A DNA stretch of 47,403 bases from Holosporales bacterium (GTDB lineage Bacteria > Pseudomonadota > Alphaproteobacteria > BNTO01), in NCBI GenBank assembly GCA_031258095.1, contig JAIRNK010000012.1:1-47403 (forward strand), given 5' to 3'. Both the position numbers and the translations under genes were made by a program. Below the pieces are notes generated by a model, which saw only the letters and a program-made list of their open reading frames with translations, made no database searches and was not told where the DNA came from. This document shows, in pieces, positions 1-7,932 of this stretch; positions within the stretch are counted from its first letter, which is position 1, and each line of letters starts with the position of its first letter.

Positions 1-410
1 ATAGAGTTGTGTGCGGCCCCCCCAGCGATTAACACTGGGGGTAGTGTGCCTTATTGCTCGTTACCTTGCACATTCTGACATCGTACGCTCTGAACTAGCA
101 TTTATGCGGACGTGCCTGAGAATAGACTCCCCCCAGCTGAAACTCAGTCCGGGAACGCCCGAATCCAGTGAGAATGAACGACTGTCTAATCCCAACGTTT
201 CAGCCGGGAGCCCTGTAGATGGGGGAGTGGAAACGTGTATGTTGTCGGAAAAATATGTCGCTAGCTGAGTAGTAACGCACCAATACTGACTTTGTAAGGA
301 GACGCGGAGTAGGACGATCCGCTAATGATGGCATGATTGAACTCCGCCGCAAGGTCTGAAATGAGTACACAAAACGACCTTGCGTTGTTACAATCTGCTA
401 ACAAATTCGG
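1..410. other. Left-edge region without a supported gene
   Basis: I see no convincing gene here. The 85-codon plus-strand ORF has no recognisable domain, signal peptide or ribosome-binding site and is Ser/Pro-rich in a way typical of spurious frames. The stretch around 126-217 may be a decayed copy of the repeat family described below, because it ends in a sequence like TCAGCCGGGAGCCCTGTA, close to the right end of intact copies. The region could also hold an unrecognised structured RNA, but I could not match it to tmRNA, 6S, SRP or RNase P RNA by eye. Confidence 0.4.
126..217 (+). repeat. Possible degenerate copy of the ~93 bp palindromic repeat
   Basis: The right end (TCAGCCGGGAGCCCTGTA) resembles the conserved end GTCAGTCGGGAGCCCTATA, and a CTGA...CAGTCCGGG-like stretch lies about 90 bp upstream, where the other end should be. 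The core is not recognisable, so this is a weak call made on the two ends only. Confidence 0.25.
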
Positions 411-1382
411 ATGATTGGTGCATTGGTGATAATTTCTAAACAAGTCAGAGCCATTCTTGATAATTACGAAGGCGAACTTCCCAGCGTGCGGCTAAACCTT
501 GCTCGACTATTCATGCACGGGCGCCTCGGAGGAACTGGCCATATAATGATGCTGGCCGTCGACCAAGGATTCGAGCACGGGCCGACCACATTTTTGAGCA
601 ATCCAGAGGGCTTTTCGCCACATTACCACTTCGCCTTGGCCGCGGACGCCGGGCTATCCGGGTACACCGCCCCCGTGAGCTGGTTGCGCGCCGGCGTAGA
701 CTCCTACCTCGGTGCGGTGCCGATGATTTTAAAGGTGAATCACTCCAACAGGTTGCTGCCATCGTCGGATGATCCGGACCAGGCTCTGATCGCGTCCGTT
801 CAGGATGCGGTGGATTTAGGGTGCGTTGGAGTTGGTTTTACGCTGTACCCAGGGTCTGAGTTCTACTTGAGGCAGCTGCAGGAACTCAGCGACATCGTTG
901 CTCAAGCCAGGGAATGCGGACTATTTACGGTTGTCTGGGCCTATCCGCGCGGAAGCGGAATTTCCGCAACGCAATCCGATGCGTATGGAAACCAAGCAGC
1001 GACAGCTGACGACCCGCGACTGGCCCTGGACACAATTGCATACAGTGCACACATGGCATGTTTAGCTGGGGCCCACATTGTAAAGGTAAACTTGCCGCAA
1101 GAATCCATTGCGCGCGCAGATTCAGTTGAACCGTACAAGCACGTAAAGATGGATACAGCGGCGGACCGCGTCAAGCACGTCGTAAGTTGCTGCTTTAATG
1201 GGCGACGCGCCGTCATTTTTTCTGGGGGATCAACAAAAAATGCGGCTAAGGTGCTTGACGATGTGGCCGTCGTTAGGCAAGGAGGCGGGACGGGGTCTAT
1301 AATTGGGCGGAACATTTTCCAACGCCCTCGCGAAGAAGCCCTGCAGCTAATAGATAAAGCTGCGAAATTATACGCAGCATAA
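411..1382 (+). CDS. fbaB: Class I fructose-bisphosphate aldolase (DhnA/FbaB type)
   Basis: Probable fructose-1,6-bisphosphate aldolase of the Schiff-base DhnA family, which interconverts fructose-1,6-bisphosphate with dihydroxyacetone phosphate and glyceraldehyde-3-phosphate in the cytosol. The 323-residue length fits. Family landmarks are the N-terminal GRLGGTGHIMMLAVDQGFEHGP, which matches the VDQGxEH motif, then a barrel core with KVNHSN, and AHIVKVN near residue 224, whose lysine is the likely Schiff-base residue. The C-terminal FSGGSTKNA and GSIIGRNIFQRP form the phosphate-binding part. Start is uncertain: ATG at 411 is used, but GTG at 426 would give an N-terminus more like homologues. 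It faces lgt convergently and has no obvious operon partner. Family assignment is firm; physiological direction (glycolysis or gluconeogenesis) cannot be told. Confidence 0.88.
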   Translation: MIGALVIISKQVRAILDNYEGELPSVRLNLARLFMHGRLGGTGHIMMLAVDQGFEHGPTTFLSNPEGFSPHYHFALAADAGLSGYTAPVSWLRAGVDSYLGAVPMILKVNHSNRLLPSSDDPDQALIASVQDAVDLGCVGVGFTLYPGSEFYLRQLQELSDIVAQARECGLFTVVWAYPRGSGISATQSDAYGNQAATADDPRLALDTIAYSAHMACLAGAHIVKVNLPQESIARADSVEPYKHVKMDTAADRVKHVVSCCFNGRRAVIFSGGSTKNAAKVLDDVAVVRQGGGTGSIIGRNIFQRPREEALQLIDKAAKLYAA

Positions 1383-1413
1383 GGGGATTTCGGACAATTT
1401 TGATGCAACCATA

Positions 1414-2229
1414 TCACGCTGATTTGGCGGATTTGCGGAGGAAATAGCTCAGTAAAATTCCGCCAAAGACCATTATTAAGGACAGCCATTGTCCCATGGT
1501 AAGCCCACAATAATGGCGTGAGTCCTTTAAGAAATCTATTAAAAATCTGGATGTTCCATAGCACAGCAAAAATAACACGGATATGTCTCCTGGTTGTCTT
1601 CGCTTTCGGCAACAGTAAAAGAGAGCCAGGATAGACAACGTAAGAACTCCCTCCGTTAGTGCTTCATATATCTGTGTTGGGTGTCTTGGCTCAAGCGTGC
1701 CGTGAAACAAAACGCCCCATGGTAGGTTGGTCGGAACCCCGTACAATTCGCTGTTCACGAAATTGGCAAGCCTCCCAATGCCCAGGCCAATTGGCGCAAC
1801 CATTGAAATCAGGTCAAAATAGCTAATTAGCTGAATTTGCTCCTTACGACAAAACCACGCTGCGACGGCGATTATACCGAGCAGGCCGCCATGAAAAGAC
1901 ATTCCCCCGTCCCTAATGAACAATATTTTTCGCAAATCGTGAAAATAGTACGACATGTCAAAAAAAAGTACGTGTCCTAAACGCCCACCAATGATAATCC
2001 CAATGCACGCCAGCGGCAGGAACGAGTCCACATATCGCTTAACCTGTGAGCTCGTGATTTGTTGAAACGCGCCGATCTCGGTCGACCGAAGCACGCCCCC
2101 GGCTACCCTTTTCGCGTAAAACAGCGCTAACCAAAGGCTCACAACATACGCAACACCATACCAGTAGACATCAAGGCCAAAAACGCTAACGCAAACTGGG
2201 GAAACTGACGTTACAGAAAAGAACGGCAT
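1414..2229 (-). CDS. lgt: Prolipoprotein diacylglyceryl transferase Lgt
   Basis: Integral inner-membrane enzyme that moves diacylglycerol from phosphatidylglycerol to the lipobox cysteine of prolipoproteins, the first step of lipoprotein maturation. At 271 residues it has the usual length. It carries several hydrophobic segments and the family signatures: GGRLGHVLFF, the HGGLLG box with its essential histidine, GLGIGRLANFVNSELYG, and RHPTQIYEA. It probably processes lipoproteins such as BamE encoded nearby. The iscU gene lies 21 bp upstream on the same strand, so the two may be cotranscribed; the functions are unrelated. The ATG at 2229 lacks a strong ribosome-binding site. Confidence 0.93.
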   Translation of the reverse strand: MPFFSVTSVSPVCVSVFGLDVYWYGVAYVVSLWLALFYAKRVAGGVLRSTEIGAFQQITSSQVKRYVDSFLPLACIGIIIGGRLGHVLFFDMSYYFHDLRKILFIRDGGMSFHGGLLGIIAVAAWFCRKEQIQLISYFDLISMVAPIGLGIGRLANFVNSELYGVPTNLPWGVLFHGTLEPRHPTQIYEALTEGVLTLSILALFYCCRKRRQPGDISVLFLLCYGTSRFLIDFLKDSRHYCGLTMGQWLSLIMVFGGILLSYFLRKSAKSA

Positions 2230-2250
2230 ATAACAGGCTACACAAGGGCG

Positions 2251-2661
2251 CTACAAACGCTCGGAGTCAGCGTGGGGGACGTTGTTTTGCTTGCTTTTGT
2301 AATTATCTATTGCATCCTTGATCGCGCTTTCGGCTAAAACAGAACAGTGCAGTTTTATTGGCGGCAACGCGAGGTGTTCAGCGATTTCGTCATTTTTTAT
2401 AGAGTTCGCCTGCTCCAACGTCTTTCCTTTCATCCACTCTGTCGCTAGCGCAGACGCCGCGATCGCAGAGCCACAACCGAACGTCTTGAACTTCGCGTCC
2501 TGAATAATCCCTTGTTTGTCCACAAGAATCTGCAGGCGCAGGACATCACCGCACGCAGGGGACCCCACGAGCCCAGTTCCTACGTTTTGATCCGCTTCAT
2601 CCAGTGTTCCGATATTCGATGTGTCATGACACAATTCAACGACTTTGCGACTATACTGCAT
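2251..2661 (-). CDS. iscU: Iron-sulfur cluster scaffold IscU
   Basis: Scaffold on which [2Fe-2S] clusters are assembled before transfer to apoproteins. The three cluster-ligand cysteines are present in their usual contexts: Cys37 in GSPACGD, Cys63 in FGCGSA and Cys106 in KLHCSV, after the LPPIK chaperone-binding motif for HscA. The ORF track opens 22 codons earlier, but I place the start at the ATG at 2661. It begins MQYSRKV like other IscU proteins and is preceded by GTGAGG at good spacing; the upstream codons look non-homologous. Length is 136 residues. The partners iscS, hscA/B and fdx are not in this window, so the isc operon appears to be split up. Confidence 0.93.
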   Translation of the reverse strand: MQYSRKVVELCHDTSNIGTLDEADQNVGTGLVGSPACGDVLRLQILVDKQGIIQDAKFKTFGCGSAIAASALATEWMKGKTLEQANSIKNDEIAEHLALPPIKLHCSVLAESAIKDAIDNYKSKQNNVPHADSERL

Positions 2662-2919
2662 GAGCGCCTCACAGGAACAACAAACCCACCCGATTGTATG
2701 ACAGAAAGGACGTTGGGAAAAACACAAAATATTCCTTGTCAGCGCAATTTAGAAATGTCCGCTTTGTGCAAACGCATTTTGTGTTATGTGCTCATTTCGT
2801 CACATTATTAGCAAGAATTGGTATAAGCCCTGGAACCTCTCACCTTCGGACAAGGATGTTGACGAACCGGGTGGACTTTGCAACAGTTACACCCTAGCAA
2901 ATTGATTTTAGGAGTTGGG

Positions 2920-4437
2920 ATGAAGGACTTATTTGAAAATACAAAAAATGATGACGCTCGCGCTGGTTTTTCTAGTGCGCAAGAAACCAAACGTTCGTGT
3001 TCTTTAGGTTTGGAATTTTTACTAAAAAAGGGGACCCCAAAGTGCATATCAGACGATGGGACGCCGTGTTTTCCCGGAAAGCAGGATCTCAGCGTTTTTC
3101 TCATAGATTATGCGGGGAACGAAGATGACATTTTGCCGTCCAAAGATGCAGATAAGTGGTTTGACAAACAACTAAACCATATGTTACCAAGATGTTCTGA
3201 TTTGGACCGCTTGGTGCTGCTGTTTCATTGCAAAAATTTCCCAATTGCGAGCACGGTCCCTTGCATGCTTAATGGCGGGGCTGGCGTCAACGAGTTTTCG
3301 GGAAGATACGCAGAGTTGCCAGATGTGTGCGTTTCGGAAGATACGTTGACCAACATGTTTGGCGCTTCTGCAAGTGCTAACCATAAGTTGATTAGCAGCT
3401 TTTATGGAGACAGATATAACGAGTACAGGGAACTAATTGATTCTGGCGTATCTAGAGAATTAAGCCGTGGGATACTGCCAGCTGGGCAATACACGGAATT
3501 TTTTACCCGACTAACCTTGTTTAATCTTATTAAATTTATAGAATTCTATGACAACGAAGATGATGCGTTAATGAAGCCCGTTATTGAACAAATGAAAGTT
3601 GTGTTTCAATTGGGCTTTCCGAAACTATACACCTTGTTTAAGAAAAGCCAATTAAGTTCCCAAGAAAAACTGTGGGAAAAGTTCTTGAAAACAGGCTCGA
3701 ACGCAAAGAACAAGACCTATCGCCGCAATTCTCCAAAACTAGAAGAATCCTGGGGAAAAAAGCACATCGTTCAGAACGAAAACGGGACTCCATTGGACGG
3801 CGACAAATGTTGGGTAAAAGTCATCGATTATTCTGGAACAGATAAGACGCCGCATGACGCGGTCGGAATGTCCATGGGCAATTTGACGTCTCCTACGTCG
3901 ATCGATAGTTTGGTCAATTTGCTAATTAGCTTAGGGCACTGTTCTCCATTTGAATTAACGACGCTCTATTTTGAGTCTCACGTGCCATTTTTCGTGTTTC
4001 GCCACATAATTCGTCATCGTTCGATGGGGATATACGACTGGAAGTTTTTGGATGAGGTGTTCGTTCCAGGCATTAGGCCAGAAGAAGGAAAGACGTTAGC
4101 GCCGGACGCGCATGCCAAGCTAAAGGCTTACACCGAAGCTGCATACAAAAAGTCGCTAGACGCGCGGGCCAGCATAAAGCATGATTCGCACGAAGCTGAT
4201 GTGCAATATATGATTTCGCCGGTAAGCCAATACGTTAGCTTCTTGGGCAGGATAGATATACACAATTTGGTGCACATTTTGAACTTGAGAAAGCATCCAG
4301 CCGCTCAATTCGAGACGAGAATGCTGGCACACACGTTGCAGAAAATTCTGGCTGACTGGGTTCCGGTTGTTTACAACGCGTTTATCTCCAACAACAAATT
4401 GGATGCCTTGCCCGGCAAATATAGCGAGGCGGCATAG
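2920..4437 (+). CDS. thyX: Tandem-domain FAD-dependent thymidylate synthase (ThyX-like)
   Basis: Probable flavin-dependent thymidylate synthase, making dTMP from dUMP with methylene-tetrahydrofolate and NADPH. At 505 residues it is about twice the classical ~220 and contains two divergent ThyX-like halves. The N half (about 75-255) keeps NEFSGRY (residues ~122-128) and VSRELSRGILP (~177) but has LNGGAG where RHRxxS belongs. The C half (about 310-490) keeps SPFE, RHR (~363) and NLRKHPAAQFE (~454) but lacks the NExSGRY segment and the Arg of the REVAR motif. The two halves therefore complement each other (see findings). Start: the ATG at 2920 follows TTTTAGGAG, so it is preferred over the track start at 2878. 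Residues 1-70 and the linker at 255-310 are of unknown role. A repeat copy follows 13 bp after the stop. Family is clear; activity is inferred. Confidence 0.85.
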   Translation: MKDLFENTKNDDARAGFSSAQETKRSCSLGLEFLLKKGTPKCISDDGTPCFPGKQDLSVFLIDYAGNEDDILPSKDADKWFDKQLNHMLPRCSDLDRLVLLFHCKNFPIASTVPCMLNGGAGVNEFSGRYAELPDVCVSEDTLTNMFGASASANHKLISSFYGDRYNEYRELIDSGVSRELSRGILPAGQYTEFFTRLTLFNLIKFIEFYDNEDDALMKPVIEQMKVVFQLGFPKLYTLFKKSQLSSQEKLWEKFLKTGSNAKNKTYRRNSPKLEESWGKKHIVQNENGTPLDGDKCWVKVIDYSGTDKTPHDAVGMSMGNLTSPTSIDSLVNLLISLGHCSPFELTTLYFESHVPFFVFRHIIRHRSMGIYDWKFLDEVFVPGIRPEEGKTLAPDAHAKLKAYTEAAYKKSLDARASIKHDSHEADVQYMISPVSQYVSFLGRIDIHNLVHILNLRKHPAAQFETRMLAHTLQKILADWVPVVYNAFISNNKLDALPGKYSEAA

Positions 4438-4450
4438 TTATAGACGTGTA

Positions 4451-4544
4451 TAGGGATCCCGACTGACGTTCCGGGGGACAAATTCTGATTTTACAAGGGT
4501 TTGAGCCTTCAATGAAACCGGAGCGTCAAGTGGGATATGTATAG
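4451..4544 (-). repeat. ~93 bp palindromic repeat, copy 1 (core type A)
   Basis: The ends GGGATCCCGACTGACGTT and GCGTCAAGTGGGATATGTATA match the family. The inverted ends can pair into a long stem. Read on the minus strand, the copy is open through the family frame IHIPxDAP...FVPRNVSRDP. It lies 13 bp after the thyX stop. Confidence 0.9.
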
Positions 4545-4632
4545 ATAAAGATACGACCTGTGCAATTGAGTTGTGGTACGCACAGTAAGGAAATGTTAGA
4601 GTCACGCTGGTTGGTCGCACAGGTTGCGTGTT

Positions 4633-5085
4633 ATGAGCTTCAGGTTACTCCTTATTACACTTTTTCCATTAGTCCTTCTTGGCGCTTGTACGGTGGCTGT
4701 GCAACAGCAGGGCAGCGTCATAAAGAGAATCACTGAAGAAGACATCAAGCCTGGAGTAGATACCAAGGAATCAGTACAGAAGCGTTGTGGTCCCCCCAAC
4801 GCCGTCTCGGCGCTGCCTGATGCGGCCGGGACTATTCGTTGGTATTACATCCATCGAATTGTTTCGGCGTCCCCGGTTCGTGGGCAACGCGGCTTAATGA
4901 ACGCTGTCGTTATGATTGTTTTTGATAAAAACGGCATAGTCACAGATAGGCAATTATTTGCGGGAGAGTCGAAGATGCCATTCACCTCGAAAAGAACGAG
5001 AGAGCCGGGTTTCAAATCTACGTTATGGCACGAGGCATTTGCGAATATTGGCCGTTTCGGACAGTCAAAAGCAGATGGCAAGTGA
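4633..5085 (+). CDS. bamE: Outer membrane assembly lipoprotein BamE (SmpA/OmlA)
   Basis: Small lipoprotein subunit of the BAM complex, which folds and inserts beta-barrel proteins into the outer membrane. The start is ATG at 4633 (the track shows a TTG three codons earlier), with AGG 9 nt upstream. A signal peptide ends in the lipobox LLGAC, giving a lipidated Cys19. The mature part follows the SmpA/OmlA pattern: ITEEDIKPGVDTKESVQKRCGPP, then RWYYIHR and VVMIVFDKNGIVTDRQ. The 150-residue length, longer than E. coli BamE, is common in alphaproteobacteria. The C-terminal TSKRTREPGFKST tail is specific. The stop overlaps the start of gmk by one base (TGATG), so translation is probably coupled. 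Confidence 0.85.
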   Translation: MSFRLLLITLFPLVLLGACTVAVQQQGSVIKRITEEDIKPGVDTKESVQKRCGPPNAVSALPDAAGTIRWYYIHRIVSASPVRGQRGLMNAVVMIVFDKNGIVTDRQLFAGESKMPFTSKRTREPGFKSTLWHEAFANIGRFGQSKADGK

Positions 5086-5768
5086 TGAGCGAAGACAAAT
5101 TTAATGACAATGACAATCACAATCGTATTGACGGGAGCGGTGCGAATGGAGAGGGCGCTGTGGGGCATGACGATGGGCGTGCGACGTGTACTCGCCAGGG
5201 ACTTATTTTTTCTTTGTCGGCACCATCCGGAACCGGTAAATCAACGGTTGCTGATCTTGTAGTTGGGCAAACCCCAGGTATAGTACGTTCTATTTCATTA
5301 AACACGCGCCTAAAAAGGTCAAACGAAGTGGATGGGCGTGATTACAAGTTTGTATCCAACGAAGAGTTTTATCAGCACGTGAACGCTGGGGATCTAATAG
5401 AATTCGTGGAAGTATACGGTTCGAAAAGGGGTACACCTGTGGGGCCGTTGCAATCGAATCAGAAACAAGGAATTGATACCCTTTGTGTCGTAGAGTGGAA
5501 CGGAACGCGGCGCTTAAAAAGCATATTTGGGGGGGCCGTAATTGCTATTTACCTGAAGCCTCCGTCCATAGAGACGTTGAAAAAGAGACTAATTAGTAGG
5601 AACCAAGACTCCGCGGAAGAAATTGCGTTGAGATTGGCCAGCATTGAAGAAGAAATGACGTTTGCGTCTGAATATGACTATTGTGTTGTAAATGACGACT
5701 TAGCCGAGTGCGCGTTGAACGTGGCTAGCATAATTAGAGCTGAGCGCTGCCGCGTCCGGCAGTGGTGA
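5085..5768 (+). CDS. gmk: Guanylate kinase, divergent
   Basis: Probable GMP kinase converting GMP and ATP to GDP and ADP. The start is set at the ATG overlapping the bamE stop; the track start at 5025 lies inside bamE. The 227-residue product has a non-conserved, Asn/Asp/Gly-rich 38-residue N-terminal extension, then the P-loop SAPSGTGKST (residues 45-54), then EVDGRDYKFVSNEEF, which is a very good match to guanylate kinase. Several GMP-binding positions differ from the family: SATTR is SLNTR, the GxYYGTP motif is GSKRGTP, and the DIDWQG acidic residue is in VEWNG. The enzyme may be slow or altered in specificity, but the fold is clearly Gmk. No paralogue is visible in the window. Confidence 0.85.
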   Translation: MSEDKFNDNDNHNRIDGSGANGEGAVGHDDGRATCTRQGLIFSLSAPSGTGKSTVADLVVGQTPGIVRSISLNTRLKRSNEVDGRDYKFVSNEEFYQHVNAGDLIEFVEVYGSKRGTPVGPLQSNQKQGIDTLCVVEWNGTRRLKSIFGGAVIAIYLKPPSIETLKKRLISRNQDSAEEIALRLASIEEEMTFASEYDYCVVNDDLAECALNVASIIRAERCRVRQW

Positions 5769-5804
5769 AAGCGAAGCGCTGGTGTGTATGTCTCGGGGCG
5801 CATA

Positions 5805-5895
5805 AAGGGCTCCCATGTGAAATGTTGGGATTCGGCAGTCGTTCGTCCTTACTGGCGCTTGGGTTTTGTTCAATGCATTTCAAATGGGAGCCCTT
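5805..5895. repeat. Long inverted repeat after gmk, possible terminator
   Basis: Two 20-base arms, AAGGGCTCCCATGTGAAATG and the inverse of CATTTCAAATGGGAGCCCTT, match at 19 of 20 positions around a 51-base loop, 36 bp after the gmk stop. The outer GGGCTCCC octamer also begins the ~93 bp repeat family, but the core here is unrelated. It may be a transcription terminator or another palindromic element. It lacks a clean U-tract. Confidence 0.6.
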
Positions 5896-6194
5896 GTAGA
5901 GATACGCGAAAGGCGCGACGAACGCTTGCTTTTGGGGGCAATGGGCTGACGCTATGACTGGTGATTGGAAAAATGTTTTTATTATTAAGAAAATCTTAAG
6001 TGTTCATGGGTTGACTTGCTAAGTATTTGCCGGATATTTTTAATATTGAGGTGTGCGGTGGGCAAAACCGCTTGCGCGCTGACCTCAGCCCCAGAATGAG
6101 GGTGGGTGGGGGTTTGTGGATGGTAGACCCCGTCAAAAGTGTTAAAACTCCGTTAATGCCCGGCTTTTTAGGTGGATTTCAACAAAAAGCAGCA
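5896..6194. other. Non-coding stretch
   Basis: Nothing firm is visible. A T-rich segment around 5970-6000 followed by TTGACTTGC could belong to a promoter for the downstream barrel-protein gene. The 61-codon ORF at 6027 has no ribosome-binding site or recognisable sequence. Confidence 0.35.
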
Positions 6195-6288
6195 TATACA
6201 TATCCCGCCTGACGCTCCGGTTTCATTGAAGGCTCAAGGCCTTGTATCAGCAGGATTGGTCCCCCGGAACTTCAGTCGGGAGCCCATA
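6195..6288 (+). repeat. ~93 bp palindromic repeat, copy 2 (core type A, inverted)
   Basis: Inverted relative to most copies: it starts TATACATATCCCGCCTGACG and ends TTCAGTCGGGAGCCCATA. The family frame is open on the plus strand (IHIPPDAPVSLKAQ...VPRNFSREP). It lies just upstream of the barrel-protein gene, which copy 3 follows. Confidence 0.9.
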
Positions 6289-6321
6289 GACTAGTGGGGA
6301 ACTTGTCCTATTGCAACGCCT

Positions 6322-7782
6322 TTGGCATTATCGTCATATGGGCTTCGTTTTTGGCCGCCTGGGGGAACCGTGCGAAGACGCTTGACGCCAGCTGCATCTG
6401 TTTCACACTGTAGGAGTTGTGGTTCCTGTAAAGGTGGACGCGTCCTCTCGGATTTTGTTCGCTTGGCATTACGCTTGTCTTTTGCAAAACATTTGAGTCT
6501 TATTGTGGTTAATCTGGGCTTTTTAAGCTGTGGGTACGCGGAAAAGGCGATTCTTTTTCCTACATCGCCAGAGGCTTTAAAGAAAGAAGATAAATTTTTA
6601 CGCAAGCTTGAGCTCAGAGCGTTTGGCGAGCAACAAAGCAATAAGGACAAACGTGATGAAACAGAAGGGCAGGGGGAGAGGGCGTCCGATACAGGCCGGC
6701 GCGCGGCCCTTTCGCCACCAAGCGAGCCACCGAAGCATGTGCTTACGGCAAAAAAAGTTATCGAAAATCGTGCAGTTACGGTAACCGTTTCACACGATGA
6801 CATTGAAGCTTCAAACGCGCCACCATTGCAGGCTGGTGTAGATTACAGCGTGAATGTCGGTCGACCACCTGTCATATCTTCTCCTTCCTCCCAACCTTCC
6901 CCCGCAAAGGGAGTGTCAACACAGAAACCGAAAAATATTTCAGAGCGTGCGCCCACAACGGAGCCAAAAATAAAGCGCGTGTTTGTTGGATTTTATTGCG
7001 GAACGGATGGCAGTATCACAAGCGTCTACCCCAAGGCTGAGATGTGGAGCAAGAGGTATGCCCCTGTGTTTCCTGATTTCACTGATGGGCTAGGGGAGGG
7101 CCCTAAATTTAAAGAGATTGCCAGTATTTTTTATGGTTCGTATGCGTATAACAACAATAGTGTTTTGGTTAAAGGAAAGCTATTTGCGGGGTACGACCTT
7201 TCTATTAGCAACGTGCTTCGTTTGGGAATCGAAATCCAGGGGGGGCTCGGGTGGCGCGAATGCGAAGTTACGTCCAGTGGGGTATATGCACAACGCTCCG
7301 AGCTAGCCGCGACAGATACGATTCGTTTCAAGTCGCAAGACGCCAAAGAAATAGATTTCGCATATATCCGCCAAACAATAGGTTATCCGTATGTTTGGTC
7401 TCTTTTACAAAAGTTCGGGGTTACCCTGTCTAAGGGAGCGTTGTTATACACGAAACTGGGCTTTTCATACGAAAATTTGAAAATAACCGATCATCCCGAA
7501 AAAATAGACGTGGTCACGCAAAATTTCCCCAAAAAAGAAGCCGATGTGATATTCAAAGCCAGTAAGCCAACATTTGTTGCAGGCGTTGGCTTGGAGGCAA
7601 CCCTTCGCAATCATTCATTTTTTAGAATGGAACTTTCTGTATCGAAGGGTCCAACCATAGACCTGCAAAAGGACAATCTACTGGACGCCAACAATTCAAA
7701 AAACGCAGATCGCACACTCGAAAGATTTAAAGTGAGTGCTAGCAGCCTATCTCTTGGACTTGGGGGCGGATTTCGTTTCTAA
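6322..7782 (+). CDS. Predicted outer-membrane beta-barrel protein, function unknown
   Basis: I do not recognise a specific family. The C-terminal ~240 residues, from KRVFVGFYCGTDG onward, show alternating amphipathic strands (LFAGYDLSISNVLRLGIEIQGGLG, TFVAGVGLEATLRNHSFF, SLSLGLGGGFRF) and end in phenylalanine, the signature of an outer-membrane barrel recognised by BAM. A Lys/Pro/Ser-rich linker of about 130 residues precedes it. The start is uncertain: no ATG occurs in the early frame. TTG at 6463 would place SFAKHLSLIVVNLGFLSCGYA as a signal peptide directly at the N-terminus; the track start (TTG 6322) adds 47 unlikely residues. The gene is bracketed by repeat copies 2 and 3. It could be a surface antigen or porin of a host-associated bacterium. 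Confidence 0.65.
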   Translation: MALSSYGLRFWPPGGTVRRRLTPAASVSHCRSCGSCKGGRVLSDFVRLALRLSFAKHLSLIVVNLGFLSCGYAEKAILFPTSPEALKKEDKFLRKLELRAFGEQQSNKDKRDETEGQGERASDTGRRAALSPPSEPPKHVLTAKKVIENRAVTVTVSHDDIEASNAPPLQAGVDYSVNVGRPPVISSPSSQPSPAKGVSTQKPKNISERAPTTEPKIKRVFVGFYCGTDGSITSVYPKAEMWSKRYAPVFPDFTDGLGEGPKFKEIASIFYGSYAYNNNSVLVKGKLFAGYDLSISNVLRLGIEIQGGLGWRECEVTSSGVYAQRSELAATDTIRFKSQDAKEIDFAYIRQTIGYPYVWSLLQKFGVTLSKGALLYTKLGFSYENLKITDHPEKIDVVTQNFPKKEADVIFKASKPTFVAGVGLEATLRNHSFFRMELSVSKGPTIDLQKDNLLDANNSKNADRTLERFKVSASSLSLGLGGGFRF

Positions 7783-7792
7783 CGAGAAACGA

Positions 7793-7883
7793 TAGGGCTC
7801 CCGACTGACGTTCCGGGTTTCTTGAGGGCTCAAGGCATTGAAACATAAGGATTGGTTCCCCAGAGGGTCAGTCGATCCCTATA
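7793..7883 (+). repeat. ~93 bp palindromic repeat, copy 3 (chimeric ends)
   Basis: The core reads in the inverted orientation (TTTCTTGAGGGCTCAAGG), but both termini are of the GGGCTCCCGACTGACG type instead of one of each. This copy is therefore close to a perfect terminal inverted repeat. The family frame is broken by TAA in the core. It starts 10 bp after the barrel-protein stop. Confidence 0.85.
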
Positions 7884-7932
7884 GAACCGACAATGCCACC
7901 TTCAATTGATTGACCGCGGCGCGTCAGACACA

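Noticed and set aside
11-268. 85-codon ORF at the left edge
   Set aside because: No ribosome-binding site, domain or signal peptide; composition looks like a chance frame, and part overlaps a possible decayed repeat.
321-359. GCTAATGATGGC... reads AND then GMIELRRKV and a stop, like the start of a tmRNA tag
   Set aside because: Alphaproteobacterial tags end in AA (LAA/VAA type) and no tRNA-like acceptor was seen nearby, so the match is chance.
4438-4620. 60-codon minus-strand ORF, like those at 19561-19752 and 40072-40260
   Set aside because: These frames are the conserved open frame of the repeats, extended by chance flanks. I treat them as part of the repeats, not as separate genes.
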